Shown: positions 35,070 to 46,979 of the stretch, one piece after another
How positions within the stretch are numbered: position 1 is the stretch's first letter
How the letters are laid out: each line of letters begins with the position of its first letter
From: Aralia elata
Lineage: Eukaryota; Streptophyta; Magnoliopsida; Apiales; Araliaceae
Length of the DNA: 64,000 nucleotides
Assembly: GCA_034770075.1 (NCBI GenBank)
Contig: CM068382.1
Location: forward strand, 88,777,766-88,841,765
Direction: 5' to 3'
Translations under genes and position numbers: made by a program
The notes under the pieces: model-generated
The model's database searches: none
What the model was told of the DNA's origin: nothing
What the model saw: the letters and a program-made list of their open reading frames with translations, nothing else

Positions 35070-35885
35070 TCTATAAAAATTTTAATTAAAATAAATATTA
35101 TAAACTTTTTGGGAGTCAAAAGAAAAAAAAAATTAGACCGATTGTTTTAGAATTTTTCAATATATTATGGGAAGGACAGAATATCAACTAAGTAGACTTC
35201 GGTGGTAGACTATAATTTCTGGACAACACGGGCATTGACTGAAAATTTTCAATTGAGTCACCGTTTGCATAGTTGATTAATCATCATTGATAGGATTTGA
35301 ACCCATGCACTACGGCAAAGGTGGCTGGCCAGCACACCGTTGGGCCGACATTAAGTTTATGGACAAGACACATCAAGGAAGTTAAAGGGGAAATTCCCGA
35401 TTAAACATTAAATTAGGGATTTGTATCCCCTCAATTACATATTCTTTCAAATTTTGTTCACTATATTATATTTTTATAATTGTGGATATTACAATTGAAA
35501 TCTACACCGGTCAACTAATTTATTATACAATATCATAATTGTTTAAAAAATAAAAGTAATTCGATAATTTTTCACCATTTGATAAATATGTGAATTTTTC
35601 ATCAAAATTTTAATTGTTGAAAATTCTTTTAAATTTTTAACGGTAAAAATATTTTTAATGATTATAATTTTTTGTGAAATTGATTTTAGACAAGGAAGCG
35701 GAGCTGTCGTAGAAGCGGTAGCTTCCCCCGACCGACTAAAATACAACAGTCGCGACCTACTTTGATTCAAAATCATTAACTCTCTATTAATATATTTTGA
35801 TCATTATTAATAAAATTATTAAAATCAAATAATTAGTGTATTGAATGGCCGGAATCGAAAGAAAAGTGTAATAGATGTGAGCCAA
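35070..35885. repeat. Array spacer, unit 3 side
   Basis: Homologous to 28237-28560 but with two insertions: about 400 bp (35156-35562, SINE-like sequence inside) and about 70 bp (35695-35768, starting ACAAGGAAGCGGAGCTGTCG). Confidence 0.75.
35160..35350 (-). mobile_element. Possible tRNA-derived SINE
   Basis: Minus strand has GGTTCAAATCC (about 35287-35297), which fits the Pol III B box, and a weak A-box-like GGCCCAACGG about 45 bp upstream. The sequence is an insertion relative to the paralogous spacer at 28237-28560. It has no clear poly-A/T tail, so the call is tentative. Confidence 0.35.
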
Positions 35886-35892
35886 ATCCTTA

Positions 35893-36310
35893 AATAAGTA
35901 AGTCTAGTTGCTTTTATTATAATTGATTTATCATGTCACTTCATCTTTTACCACCTGAATATATATTATTATGTTGTTGATTGTGTATTAACTTAAATCA
36001 TGTAAGAAAATTTATGCAGATCAAAAGTAACAGTCCAATAATAAATGTCTTTTTTCTTATTATACTATATAAAGTCACATATTCGCATTTATCCTTTTAA
36101 AAGAATTAGGTTGAAGCTAGAAATTAGAAGACAAGTTTTGTTTAACTAGTCCCCCTAGTTCCCCTTGACCATTTCCCCGTGTTCCTCTTGTACCCTAAAA
36201 GAAAAAAATTTATATTGTTAATATTTTAATATTTTTCATGATTATGGACTTAAGTGAGTCTAGCTCCAAAAGTCCAAGTCATCTGAGGATAAAGCAAGTT
36301 GGATGAGAAG
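35893..36310. repeat. Gene-B-like upstream region, array unit 3
   Basis: Third copy of the block at 25291-25640 and 28571-28930. No gene follows. Confidence 0.7.
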
Positions 36311-36612
36311 TCTTCTTAATTGGACAAACCTTTTTCAATGGTTCCTCATCAATATCAATTCCCTTAGCGGTTAAAACTTCCAAGTGTATGCCGTCCATTC
36401 TACCTTGTCCACATTGGAAGTGTATGATCCTTTCTCACTAATATCTAAAAATAATTCACGAAAAAGATGGATTAAAATTACTTTATTCTTCTTACAAGTT
36501 GCACACTCTCTTTTAATATTTTTTGTTTGTTTTATATTTTCTCCGTCCTCAAAAAATTATTAAAAATATAATTATTTTTATCCTTAAAAAGATGAGATAA
36601 ATTACATAAAAT

Positions 36613-37965
36613 TAGACCTGGCAAAAAAGTAATTATGGTTGATTTTGGATTATACAACAATAGTTATGGGTCAATTGAAAATCAAAACCATATAGCCTAC
36701 TTAAAATATAGTTTAAAATAATTTCAACTCATATAGTTATAGGTTGAAACTAGTTAACCATCTTTTATGCATCATCATAACCAATCATTAGTAAATAATA
36801 CTAACAAACCAAAATGATTTGACATAATTCCTATAAGTTCCAATTCCAAATATGAGATAAACAGATAAACAAGTCAAAACTCAAAGAAATGTTACTTCAG
36901 AATCAGTTCATATTCTCTCTCATTAACAAGTAATATTTCATACCAAAATGAAAACAGATCCAGATTCAGAACCTAAGCTTAGTAAAGAACCAGCGATTTT
37001 TTTCGGTTTTGAACCTCTTTAATATCAAATATTAGAAATACGTGTTATTAAAATTTTTACCGCTATTATTACCTTGTTTTTTGGTGAAACAAACCTCTTT
37101 AATATCAAATATTAGAAATGTGTTATCAAAGTTCTTACTGTTACTGTTACTTTTTTTTTGTGAAATAAACCTCTTTAATATCAAATATTAGAAATACGTG
37201 TTATCAAAATTCTTATTGTTACTGTTACTTTTTTTTTTTGAAACAAACCTCTTTAATATCAAATATTAAAAATACGTGTTATTAAAATTCGTACGACTAC
37301 TGTTACTTTTTTTTTCTTTTTTTTTTAAAAAAATACGTGTTATCAAAATTCTTATTGTTACTATTACCTTTTTTTTTTTGAAACAAACCTCTTTAATATC
37401 AAATATTAAAAATACTTGTTATTAAAATTCATACGATTACTGTTACTTTTTTTTTTTTTTTTTTTTTAAATACATGTTATCAAAATTTGTACTGTTACTG
37501 TTACCTTTTTCTTTTCTTTTTTGAAACAAACTTCTTTAATTTCAGATATTAGAAATATGTGTTATCAAAATTCTTATGATTACTGTTACTTTTTAATTTT
37601 ATATAAAGACGTTGTGTACAAATTAATTAATTAATTAATTTTAGATTTGAGCATGGGCTTAAACAGGACATAACTTTTGAATGTAACATTTACAATATTC
37701 CTAGCTTGCAATTTGCAACACCCGCTTAGATTTGTAATTTGCAATTTGCTAGCTTTGTACTTGTTATTTGGAGTCAATATGGATCAAAACTATTATTGAC
37801 TAATATGAGTCAAAACTAGTTAAACTAGTTTCAATCCATATTTGTAAATCATAATATGGATTCAAAACTAAACCAACCCATAACATAAAAACTAGTTAAC
37901 CAACCCAATAAAACCTATGTGGTTTTGGTTAACAAGATGGTTTTCAACCTAAATTGCCAGATCTA
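36613..37965. mobile_element. hAT-like element with internal expansion (unit 3)
   Basis: Ends TAGACCTGGCAA and TTGCCAGATCTA, flanked by CATAAAAT at 36605-36612 and 37966-37973. At 1353 bp it is about 630 bp longer than the unit 2 copy, nearly all because of the tandem array at 37013-37600. Confidence 0.85.
37013..37600. repeat. Minisatellite, about eight units of 75 bp
   Basis: The unit has ACCTCTTTAATATCAAATAT, then ATACGTGTTATCAAAATTCT, then TTACTGTTAC and a T-rich tail with GAAACAA. The paralogous position in the other hAT copy (about 29640-29710) has one unit only. Confidence 0.85.
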
Positions 37966-38139
37966 CATAAAATGAAGGGTAATTATGTTTCCTCTACTTT
38001 TGTTTTACTTAATGTGTGTGAAATTTATATTTTACTCATTTTTTTAAAGATGGAGGGAGTAATAAATATTATTGGTTGGATTTTTACTAAAAGTGGGACA
38101 TGATCCATTAGACGTGTCAAGGATGTCTAGGGGAAAGTT

Positions 38140-41100
38140 CACTACAAGAAAAACACTCATCAACGACCAACTGTATCTGCAACCGCCCATTTCGGTCGTT
38201 AATACATATAACAGCGACCGGTAATAGCGACCGATAATTTGTGTCGTCGTTATTGTAGTTAGCGACTTCATTCGGTCGCTGATATAAATTAAGTCGGTTG
38301 CAGGTTATAATTTCTCCCCACAAAATTAATGTGAAATTGGGGCGCAGACCGTAATTGCGACCAGAAACTATCAGCAACCGAATGCAGTCGCTGATCTTAA
38401 TTAATTTAACAGCCTCTAGGCATTCAGACAGAAACGCACGAGAGAAGAGAAGAGAGGGAGAAGAGGGAGAAGGTCAGCCACCATCGCCGGAATATCGCCG
38501 TTGCCATCTCGAGGTCCGTCGCCGTCACTTCCACCGTCCCAATCCTTCAAATACAGGTAAGTTTATTCTGAAAATCCCCAATCCCCAATCCCAATTTATT
38601 ATTTTTACATTATTTGTTTAGGGTTTCTAATTAATTATTAATGTAGTATTATTATTAATCCCCAATCCCAATTAATGTAATATTATTGTTATTATTATTG
38701 TTTTTGGCTTAGTTCACAAATTTTTGGGTTATGTGTGGATAGATTCAGATTATATTCACATCAATATGACTGAATAGGTCAATAGAATACCTAATTATAT
38801 GATTTCATCCTTATTTTAGATTATATTCATACATCAATATGGGAGGATTTCATGCTTATTTGTTTAGGTAATCATGTTTAGGCTAACTCTTTTTTGTTGG
38901 GGTAGTTTGAGAAAGGTATTCATAGAGTTTAAACTGAAAAACCCTTTTAGATTACGTTTTGACTGCTTAAATTTAGGCTTCAACAAGATGCATCAATCAT
39001 TATGGTAGCCTTAGTATTTAGTATCTGAGATAAAACTATAATGAGATAGATTTCATTTCAATCCATTCAAAAATAGCTTGACTAAGTTTGAAAAAAATTT
39101 AGGCTTCAACAAAATGAAGTAACAACACATCTCTCAATGTTAAATTTGAAACATATCAACAAAAATAAGAAAAAATATAGGTCTTGACTTATTTGGTTGA
39201 TTTAACATATTAAGTAGAACTGCCCAAAGGTCTTTGAAAAAGGCCAATCAAGCTGGTGTGATGAATGATCCCATATCAATAAATGATGACTGTATTAAGA
39301 CTATGAATAATTATCACACATTTTGCCACCACTACTATGAACACGTTTTAAATGTTAACAGTTGGTAGATACTTGTGCCAAATAACAGTGATACTGAGGA
39401 GGAAGAGTTATTGACTGGCACTGACACTGAATCTGAAGAAGAAGACGGTTATGAATCTCCAATACGTAACCAAAATGATTCTAACTGTGACAACGATTTT
39501 TATTAAAATGTATGTTTAGGCCGACTTGTATTTCGAACTACTGTATATATACATATTCTCTATATCCTTGCATTGTCATGTTAATTTATTTAGCTTTTAT
39601 TTATAGTTGTCGTAGTTAACTATTTCATATAATTTCATGTCATTTTAATTGTATATATAAATCATATAACTCATTCATAATAACATTCTATAATTTTATA
39701 TGTTTGCATATGTCTTCTGAGCCAGCGCAGCGAAAGTGCGGCTTGGGTTGGGACCCTAATCATATGCCGAAGGCCCTAGCTAATCTAGATGCCAAATTCT
39801 CATTCAGATTCTCCCTCCATCGAACAACACGTACGTATAGTTAATCGTTTCTTTAAATTCTATATTTCTATTGTTCTACATCTATATATGTATTTAATTG
39901 TCGTTAATATTAAAATAAATTTACTTATCTTTAATGTAAACTATAATATATTGTAGTGATTTTCAAGATAGTAAGATTGTGAAGTGCATTTTATAATTAT
40001 GCTTACAGAATTGGCCTACGCCAATGATTACGTGGGCGAGCACACCTATCACTCACAAGGATGCAGTTTGGGCTGAATTTCAGGTATTTCTTTTTTAGTT
40101 TAGCTAAGATAATATAGTTAATGAAATAAAATTATTTAGCGTTGTTGTTACTAAATGGTATACTTATCGTTTAAATATTATTGTTCTTTTATTTGTAGAT
40201 GAGATATAGATGGGACGATACGAGTGCATCAGTTATTCACACGCTGGTCTGGTAGAAGTGCGCTGCCAGAACCAAAGATAATTTAAACAAGGAATGTCAA
40301 AAAGCTCTGCACAATGCAGCAATCGACCATCCGGGGGAGGTTGAGCAGTATATGCACGAGCACAGCCCTTGGTGGTGCGCGCAGGCTACATGGGCTGTGA
40401 TGTATGACTAGTAAAGGGCTGAGAGCTGGGTCAAGAGACGCAAGACTGCCGCCGCGAATAGATCCTCAGGTGCACCTGAAGGCGATAAAGTGAAAGGGAC
40501 ATACAAGGGCGACAGTATATCACAGTTGCAACATATTGCTGCCAGGGTACGTATGACTACTAAGGTTGTTTATATTAATTGTTTGTAGAATATTATATGT
40601 TTACAAGTTTTAATATGAGAACATGTTTTATAGGAGGCTCAGTCTCAAGGTCAGCCTATTCATTGGTTGGATGTGTACGTGGCCACCTGTGATGGTCTAC
40701 CGGAGACTGTTAAGATAGTGGTACTATATAAGTTATTGATATATATGCAGTTTTTAAATTTTAACGTCATTTTTACACATTCTATATTTATTTTGCAATA
40801 TCTAATTGTTAACCTACTGACAGGACACTTATAATACCTTACTAAACGAGCGTTATCCTGAAGGCACTCTATGTCCCCAGATTGATCAGGAACTATGGGA
40901 AAGGGTGTCAGTCGTGAAGAAGAATTATGTCAAAGGCCAATGACAAAGACGATGTCGTACCATCAGTGGCACAGGCAGCTCTGCTACCCAGTCGACACAG
41001 TCATCGAGTCATCCAGCCATTCATACTCTTGCCGACTGTGTCCGAGCGATATGTCGAGATGAAGATCTTCTTCGCATATTGGGCGGTTATCGACAGTCTT

Positions 41101-41200
41101 TGAGTCCTGATGAGTTGGCTAATGGCGACGAGGTAATCTTAGTACTAATTACAATCAAATAAGTCACTAACTTAAATACATAAATATTGTAATAGCTACG
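38140..41200 (+). mobile_element. CACTA element, second copy, 3' end lost (unit 3)
   Basis: Starts CACTACAAGAAAAACACTC after GTT (38137-38139), and is collinear with 30152-33152. Homology stops abruptly after ATTGTAATAGCTAC, and the 3' subterminal repeats and terminus are absent. The sequence then becomes SIRE-like LTR. Confidence 0.85.
39710..41132 (+). pseudogene. TNPA-like CACTA gene, second copy
   Basis: Counterpart of 31666-33088 with the same exon pattern. It keeps QYMHEHSPWWC in frame where the other copy has a stop, but has its own TAG near 40253 (GGTCTGGTAGAAG) and shares the TAG after MYD. The last exon is missing with the element end. Confidence 0.6.
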
Positions 41201-43630
41201 AGTGAAAGGCTAGGCAGATCCTAGAGCTTGCTCGACATCACTCTCTCGGCATCGTAGAACTGAACCAGGAAAACGTAAACTCTCAGCCAGACAACCACAA
41301 AATGAAGGTTGGCATGGTACATTGTAGAGTTGCGCATGTCAACGCAGAGCTTGCAAGGCAGTCGTAGAGTATGGCTCGGTAGATCAAGAAGCTTACTCAA
41401 GATCGTAGAGTGTGCGCTACGAAGAAAAGATCGTTGTGCTAACATGGGTTCGTAGAGTCAGCCTAAGACAACCACTTTACGACTCCCCATGGATAACCTG
41501 CAATCAAGCGATAACATAAAACAGTCTCTGTCCAAGCACTCAAAGTTTAAGTAGCAATCTTCATAGAGACTTCCATGTAGGCTGAGCATGAGCTATCGGA
41601 CATATAAAGATCTCTAAGCACAACTAAAGCATCAAGCCATAACAGAGATCACATGGTAGCTCAAGCAACCACTCTACGATTCATCCACACTCTAGACCTG
41701 TACTAAAGATCAAACGACCGTAGAGTTAAGCCTAAGATAACAGAGGCACTCTGGCAAAGCCGAAGAAGATCATGGAGCAGTACTCTATGACAGGGAATAA
41801 GAGAGAATGTCTGAAGATTAAGTAGAGCAGTCCTCTACATCAAAAGTACTACATCATCAGAAGATCATAGAGCAGTACTCTATGACACAACAGCAAGGCC
41901 AACATCTAAAGAACATAGAGCAGTCCTCTATGATAAGCAAATTGCAGTAATGACTCAAGGATGTTCACAATACTATGCTCTGAGAACATAAAGCTCAATG
42001 AAGATCACAAAGCATAAAAGGCACAAACTGCAAGAGCAGTCAGATACTCTATGTACTGCAAGACAGTGCATGGCCACAACTGAAGTTAGCAGTCAACTCT
42101 ACGATCAAGGGCAATAGACTTCAATTTGTAGCAAGAAGTCAACTCTACGATCAAGGAACAACATGCTACACCCTAGTTGATCGTAGAGTAAGTAAGTAAG
42201 AAAGCGCCAGCAAGGATTAAAGTTATCTGAGCACTTAAGGTTGTTATCCCAAGACTAACGACTGAGTAGTTAAAAGAGTAAAATAAGGAACCAATCTGAG
42301 TGAGGTTCAAATAGCTATGTTTGCAGCAGTCAACAAGCAACTCATGTGACTCCACTATCTTGGTACTAGTTAATGGATGCTGACTCAACCATCACTAGCA
42401 GACTTCAGGAAGTAAAATATTCAGTGGTACAATAAACAAGTCTACAGAAAGTAAAGTCTCCAAAAGAAGTGCAACGGGAAGATATCAACGACAAGCTTCC
42501 AATAGGAAGAAATGGAGACCAACATAAGAGAAAATTGCATTCAGATTGCAGTGTGTGTGTAGTGAACAAGAGCAAGAACACGGACTGTACAAACAGCTAG
42601 AAACTTCACTACAACATGAGAGGTATGCCGAAGGGCTGACATATGAACTAAGAGTCGAATGACCAAGAAGCCATGATCAAGAGTAACCTGAGTTGGAGGC
42701 AAACCATGAAGAGCAACTCTATGATCAAGCAATGAACACACTGAACTGAAAAGATAAATAACTGACTTAAACTAGTCAACCAATGTTCATCTAGAGTGAT
42801 CATCTGCATCTGCTATGTACCAGAAGAAGAAGAGCTTCAACGTCCATCATCAACAGCATCTAGAAGAAGATCACAACCAGCTGTCAAGTACTAGAAGATG
42901 AAGGAGATCAAAATTCATCTTGACAGCACAACCCAACAAATAATCAACACACTAAAGAGGGCGGAGCGTCCTTGTCTTAAGTGACTAAATTAAGTCAAGT
43001 CTGCTGGACTTGTTGAGTACCAGAGGGTACAAGAAATTCTAAGTCCGTTCGGCTTAGTCTATAGGATTCCCAAGCTGCTGGCCTTGAAGAGTTCTTTGTG
43101 AACTGGGTTCCAAGTCTGCTGGACTTGAAGAGGGTCATAGGATCCTTGTCCAAGGGACTAAAAATAACTCTTGTCTGCGGGACTCAAGAGGGCTCAAAGG
43201 ATCCGTGTCTGCGGGACTTGAGGAGAGTCATAGGATCCTTGCCTTGTGGCTAAAAACAAGTCTTGTCTGCTGGACTTAAGGAGGGCGAAGAGTCCTTGTC
43301 TTTGTGACTAAAACATTTAGTGGATTCCTACTTGTTGAAGTAGAAGAGTGGAGTAGGAGTTATTTAGTCTCCGAATCACTTGAAATTTCTTGTGTTATTT
43401 ACTTTATGTCATTTACCTTATGTACAATAACTGTTGTACCTGCTGTCAATCATATCGAAGATTTACTCACTGAACTAAAATTATGCTTGTAACTTTGAAG
43501 GGGTTTTTAAAGTATATTCCGCTGTGCATGAATTGATTCTACTAACTGTTATACTTTCATTAATAAAAAAAAAGTTTTAAAGATCTATTCAACCTCCCCT
43601 TCTAGATCATTATTGTGTCCCCGAGAACCA
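41201..43630 (+). repeat. SIRE/Maximus-like Copia LTR, 5' part missing
   Basis: The right end (AACCTCCCCTTCTAGATC near 43591) is followed by a tRNA-Met primer site, so this is the end of a 5' LTR. The part at 41201-42500 is dense in ATCGTAGAGT and its complement ACTCTACGAT. From 42960 there are repeated TGCTGGACTTG/TGCGGGACT phrases, then a T/C-rich end. The normal LTR start is not found, so the left border at 41201 is a truncation against the CACTA element. A GCAACGGGAAGAT segment near 42470 has a match in the LTR at 59093. Confidence 0.6.
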
Positions 43631-43635
43631 ATAAT

Positions 43636-43648
43636 TGATATCAAAGCA
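43636..43648 (+). promoter_or_regulatory. Primer-binding site of the SIRE-like element
   Basis: TGATATCAAAGCA, followed by GGTTCT, resembles the initiator tRNA-Met complement used by Copia elements (usual form TGGTATCAGAGCAGG). Confidence 0.65.
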
Positions 43649-43839
43649 GGTTCTCATGAATATGTTAAAGCTAAACGCTTTGAGTAGATCCATGACATAA
43701 ATTTAGATCAGTTCTAAATCTCGGTATTGGTTGTTCAGACAAAATGAATATAAGCTTACAAGCTGAAAATTATATGTGCAAGTACTTGATTTTTAAACTA
43801 TTACAAAATAATAAAATATATGATGACTCTCATTGATGA

Positions 43840-44341
43840 CTAATTTTATCATCATTATAGAGTATTTGGGACTGCCATTACAATCACTAAATCTTATGTG
43901 AGACTAATTTTATTTAGTAACTCAACTCACATGTGTTTCCTTTTATATTTTATTTTAAAATTATAATCATGATTTGCCTTTGGATAAAAAGAGATTTATG
44001 TTCTTACCTTTGATCCCTTCCATAAAAAGAGATTTATGTTCTTACCTTTGATCCCTAAATTCTTGTATTTTTTTGTGATGACTTTGAGAATCACAAGAGA
44101 TTATGTGCTAATGCGATTGTTTTAACCATCACAAAAGAGTCACGTGATAATGAGATTGTATTATTCATCACAAAAGTATTACATATTTGTGTGATTATCA
44201 AAACCATCACGAAAGGCTTTCATGATGGAGGTATACAAGATGGCTTCCATAATGACTAAAGTCATCACAAAAACCTTTCGTAATGATTTCTTGAATTTAT
44301 GTGATGGATTTGAACTATCACAAAGGCCATTTTTTGTAGTG
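43840..44341 (+). mobile_element. 3' end of a different CACTA-like element
   Basis: Ends CCATTTTTTGTAGTG. The preceding 500 bp carry many ATCACAAA and TTTGTGAT motifs, which look like subterminal repeats. This family differs from the GCGACC family at 30 kb. No 5' end is visible. Confidence 0.6.
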
Positions 44342-45338
44342 AATTAATGAAACATTGTTGGGTATCAATTGATACCTAACTTTAGATTTAGACCCATAGA
44401 GTATAGGGCTAAGGGGCCGAACTAAGTATAAATTTTGGTGTGCATGTGTGATTGATTGTTGTTTTAAGTTTACAATTTATTTAATTTTGTTTGTTGTTAG
44501 TTTTCTGCATTAGAAAATATCAAAAACATCACTGCATACACGTTTCATTTAAGTTTGAAGTAGTACAGGAAGAAGTATAAGAATCATTCAATACAGACAA
44601 CTCAAAGCAGAAAGCTATTTTTCTTGTCTGGATTACATCCGAAAAAAATAACAAAAATTTCTCGCAGTACGTTGACACACGCATACACCTATTTATCCCC
44701 TCCTCCTTTTAGATGTGCACTCATAAATTTCAAAATACGGGCAATCCGTATATTTCTATTATATGTCATGCACATATCAACTTTCCGGTGAAAATTTCAC
44801 TTGAATTATACTCTAAGGTCTATCATGCTTACCTAAACAAGTTAAGGGTAACGAGATGAGAAGATTTATACTTCGGGGAACCAAGTGTAAAAGGGGTTAT
44901 ATTTGGGGTAAGATTTGCAGTTAACCCTATTTTTGCCTTCACCTCCTTAGTTAAGGTAATTTTTTAAGAAAATCTTGGACCTTTAGGTCTAGTCTTGCAT
45001 GGTAGGAGATGCACTAGATGATATAGTGCCACCATCTAGTATGCGCTAGCCATGGATATATATTTTGAAAAAAAATAGTTGTAAAAAATAAGGAAAGACT
45101 TTAATAGGAGAGGGAGTGACATGTTTAATAGAGTAATGTTAGGGGTCTCAAATTTTTTGTCTTAAATAGGTCTCAAATGACTTGGAATTTAATATTTTAA
45201 TGATATTTTATAGCATAATCAATCACTTAATATTTGTCTAACCAATGTTATGGTGACACATCATTTGTGACACTTTTTGAGATCAAAAATTTGAGACCCT
45301 TAGTATCATCCTGTCTAATAAGGTGGATATTATCTAAT
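44342..45338. other. No gene seen
   Basis: AT-rich. Starts with a 16-bp palindrome GGTATCAATTGATACC (44361-44376). No recognisable protein on either strand. Confidence 0.55.
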
Positions 45339-45979
45339 GACTTAAAAAAAAATCAACGAACTTTGTTTCTTTTTACAAAAAAACCCTATGAACTTTTTTT
45401 TTTTTCAATTAAATCAATGATGTCTAAGAAATGGTAACAAAAATAACCAAAATTTGACTAAACCTTTAGCCACAGTTAGCTACTATTGAGGTTTCTTTTA
45501 CATGTGGCAATTGTATATTCTTTTTTTCTCGATTTTATTGCTCACCCAAACTAAATCACTTTATTCAAATAAAAAAATATTAAAAATGGGTGATTTTAAT
45601 GTTAATTTAATTAAATATATGTTTCTTTTTAATTAAATGAAATGGCTACTTAACTTTTTATGTAGTTTATAATTTAATTAAATAGTTAGTTACATTTTAA
45701 AGTTGTTTTAATTAATTATTCTAATTTATTTAAAGTGACTTAGTCTGATGTCAACAAAATATCAAAAACAAAAAAAAGAAAAAAAGAAGAAGAAGGAATT
45801 TCAATTGCCACATTTAAAGGACATCTCATCATTAATTAACTTTAGCTAGAGGTTTGACGAAATTTGCTTAGTTTTGTTACCTGTCTAAGACATTATTGGT
45901 TTGATTGAAAAAAAATAAAGTTGAAAGGTTTTTATGTAAAAAAAGACTAAAGTTCATTGGTTTTTTTGGAGATTAAGTC
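45339..45979. mobile_element. MULE-type MITE with long inverted ends
   Basis: The ends GACTTAA... and ...TTAAGTC continue as imperfect inverted repeats of about 200 bp (for example AACGAACTTTG against the complement of CTAAAGTTCATTGG, and the TTGCCACATTTAAA block against TTTACATGTGGCAATTG). Flanks are TTATCTAAT (45330-45338) and TTACCTAAT (45980-45988), a 9-bp duplication with one mismatch. This is the Mutator-like pattern. No coding capacity. Confidence 0.75.
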
Positions 45980-45988
45980 TTACCTAAT

Positions 45989-46979
45989 TAAAAAGTTGAA
46001 TTACTGATAGTTGGCAATAACTTGATCATTTTTTTTTGAAAACCCCATTATTTTAAGAATACAATATAATTTTATAATTAAGTACATCATCAAGAATCAA
46101 TCAAATCTAACTAAAGGAGGAAAAAATAAACTTACAAATAAGTCTCACATATAGAGAAAACAAACTTTTCATAATAAAAAAAATAAACTCACTTAAGTGA
46201 GAAACGGAATCTAAATTTGTAAATAGTATAGAGCCTTCACATCACATAAGGAAAGGATTTTAGTAGGTCCCATTAAGAAGAATGTTCAACCAATTCATGT
46301 GGCCAAGGCTCAATTTCTAAGATTTCTAAGATATTCTTCGGCAAATCAAAGACTATTTCTAAGATTTCTTAAGATATTCGGAAAATCAATCATTATCATT
46401 TCTAAATTCGAGGTTTATTTTTTATTGAGATATTTCTATCGTTTACAACATACTACTATTGACTAATTGGTACAATCCTTGTTTTACCGAAAGTATTGGC
46501 CACGGATTTACAATGGATAAGGGATGACGAAATCTTATGATCATATTAATAAATTAATTATAAGTAAAACTATAACAATTAATAATCTAACTGCATTCTT
46601 CGTACTTGTTTAATTCTTCATTAGCAGGTTCTTGTTGGATATGCCGTTCTAACTTAATCGACTTTACCATTCCTTCTTTGTTAGCTTGGTCGGGTTTGTC
46701 TTTTTTCTGAATTATATAGGAGACAAATTACTATATCAAAAGAAATATAAAAAATTAAGGGTCAGTTTGATAATGGTTTTATGTTTTCCGATTTTTACTT
46801 ATGCTTTTATATAGTTTTCAAATCAGTAGGAAAAAAAATCCCGTAATTTGCTAACGGTTCTTTCTTCAAAAAAAAAAAGAAGTAGTAGATATAAAACTTA
46901 TTTTGAAAAATAAAAGTGAAAACACCAAAAATTTATTTCTTCAAATTTGACAACACTTGGAGTCATTCTAATTCTTTAT
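45989..46979. other. No gene seen
   Basis: AT-rich sequence, stop codons in all frames, no recognisable motif. Confidence 0.5.

Larger units (their letters stand above)
36537..38059. mobile_element. Stowaway-like MITE interrupted by a hAT element (unit 3)
   Basis: Counterpart of 29190-30071, with the same insertion point. Confidence 0.75.

Noticed and set aside
35280..35345. A tRNA gene
   Set aside because: It has a B-box-like motif but no cloverleaf I can fold, so at best it is a tRNA-derived repeat.
37013..37600. A CRISPR-like array
   Set aside because: Units are contiguous tandem repeats without unique spacers, inside a plant hAT element.
44361..44376. 16-bp palindrome GGTATCAATTGATACC as an operator
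   Set aside because: Isolated, with no gene nearby and no second copy; it could be chance in AT-rich DNA.
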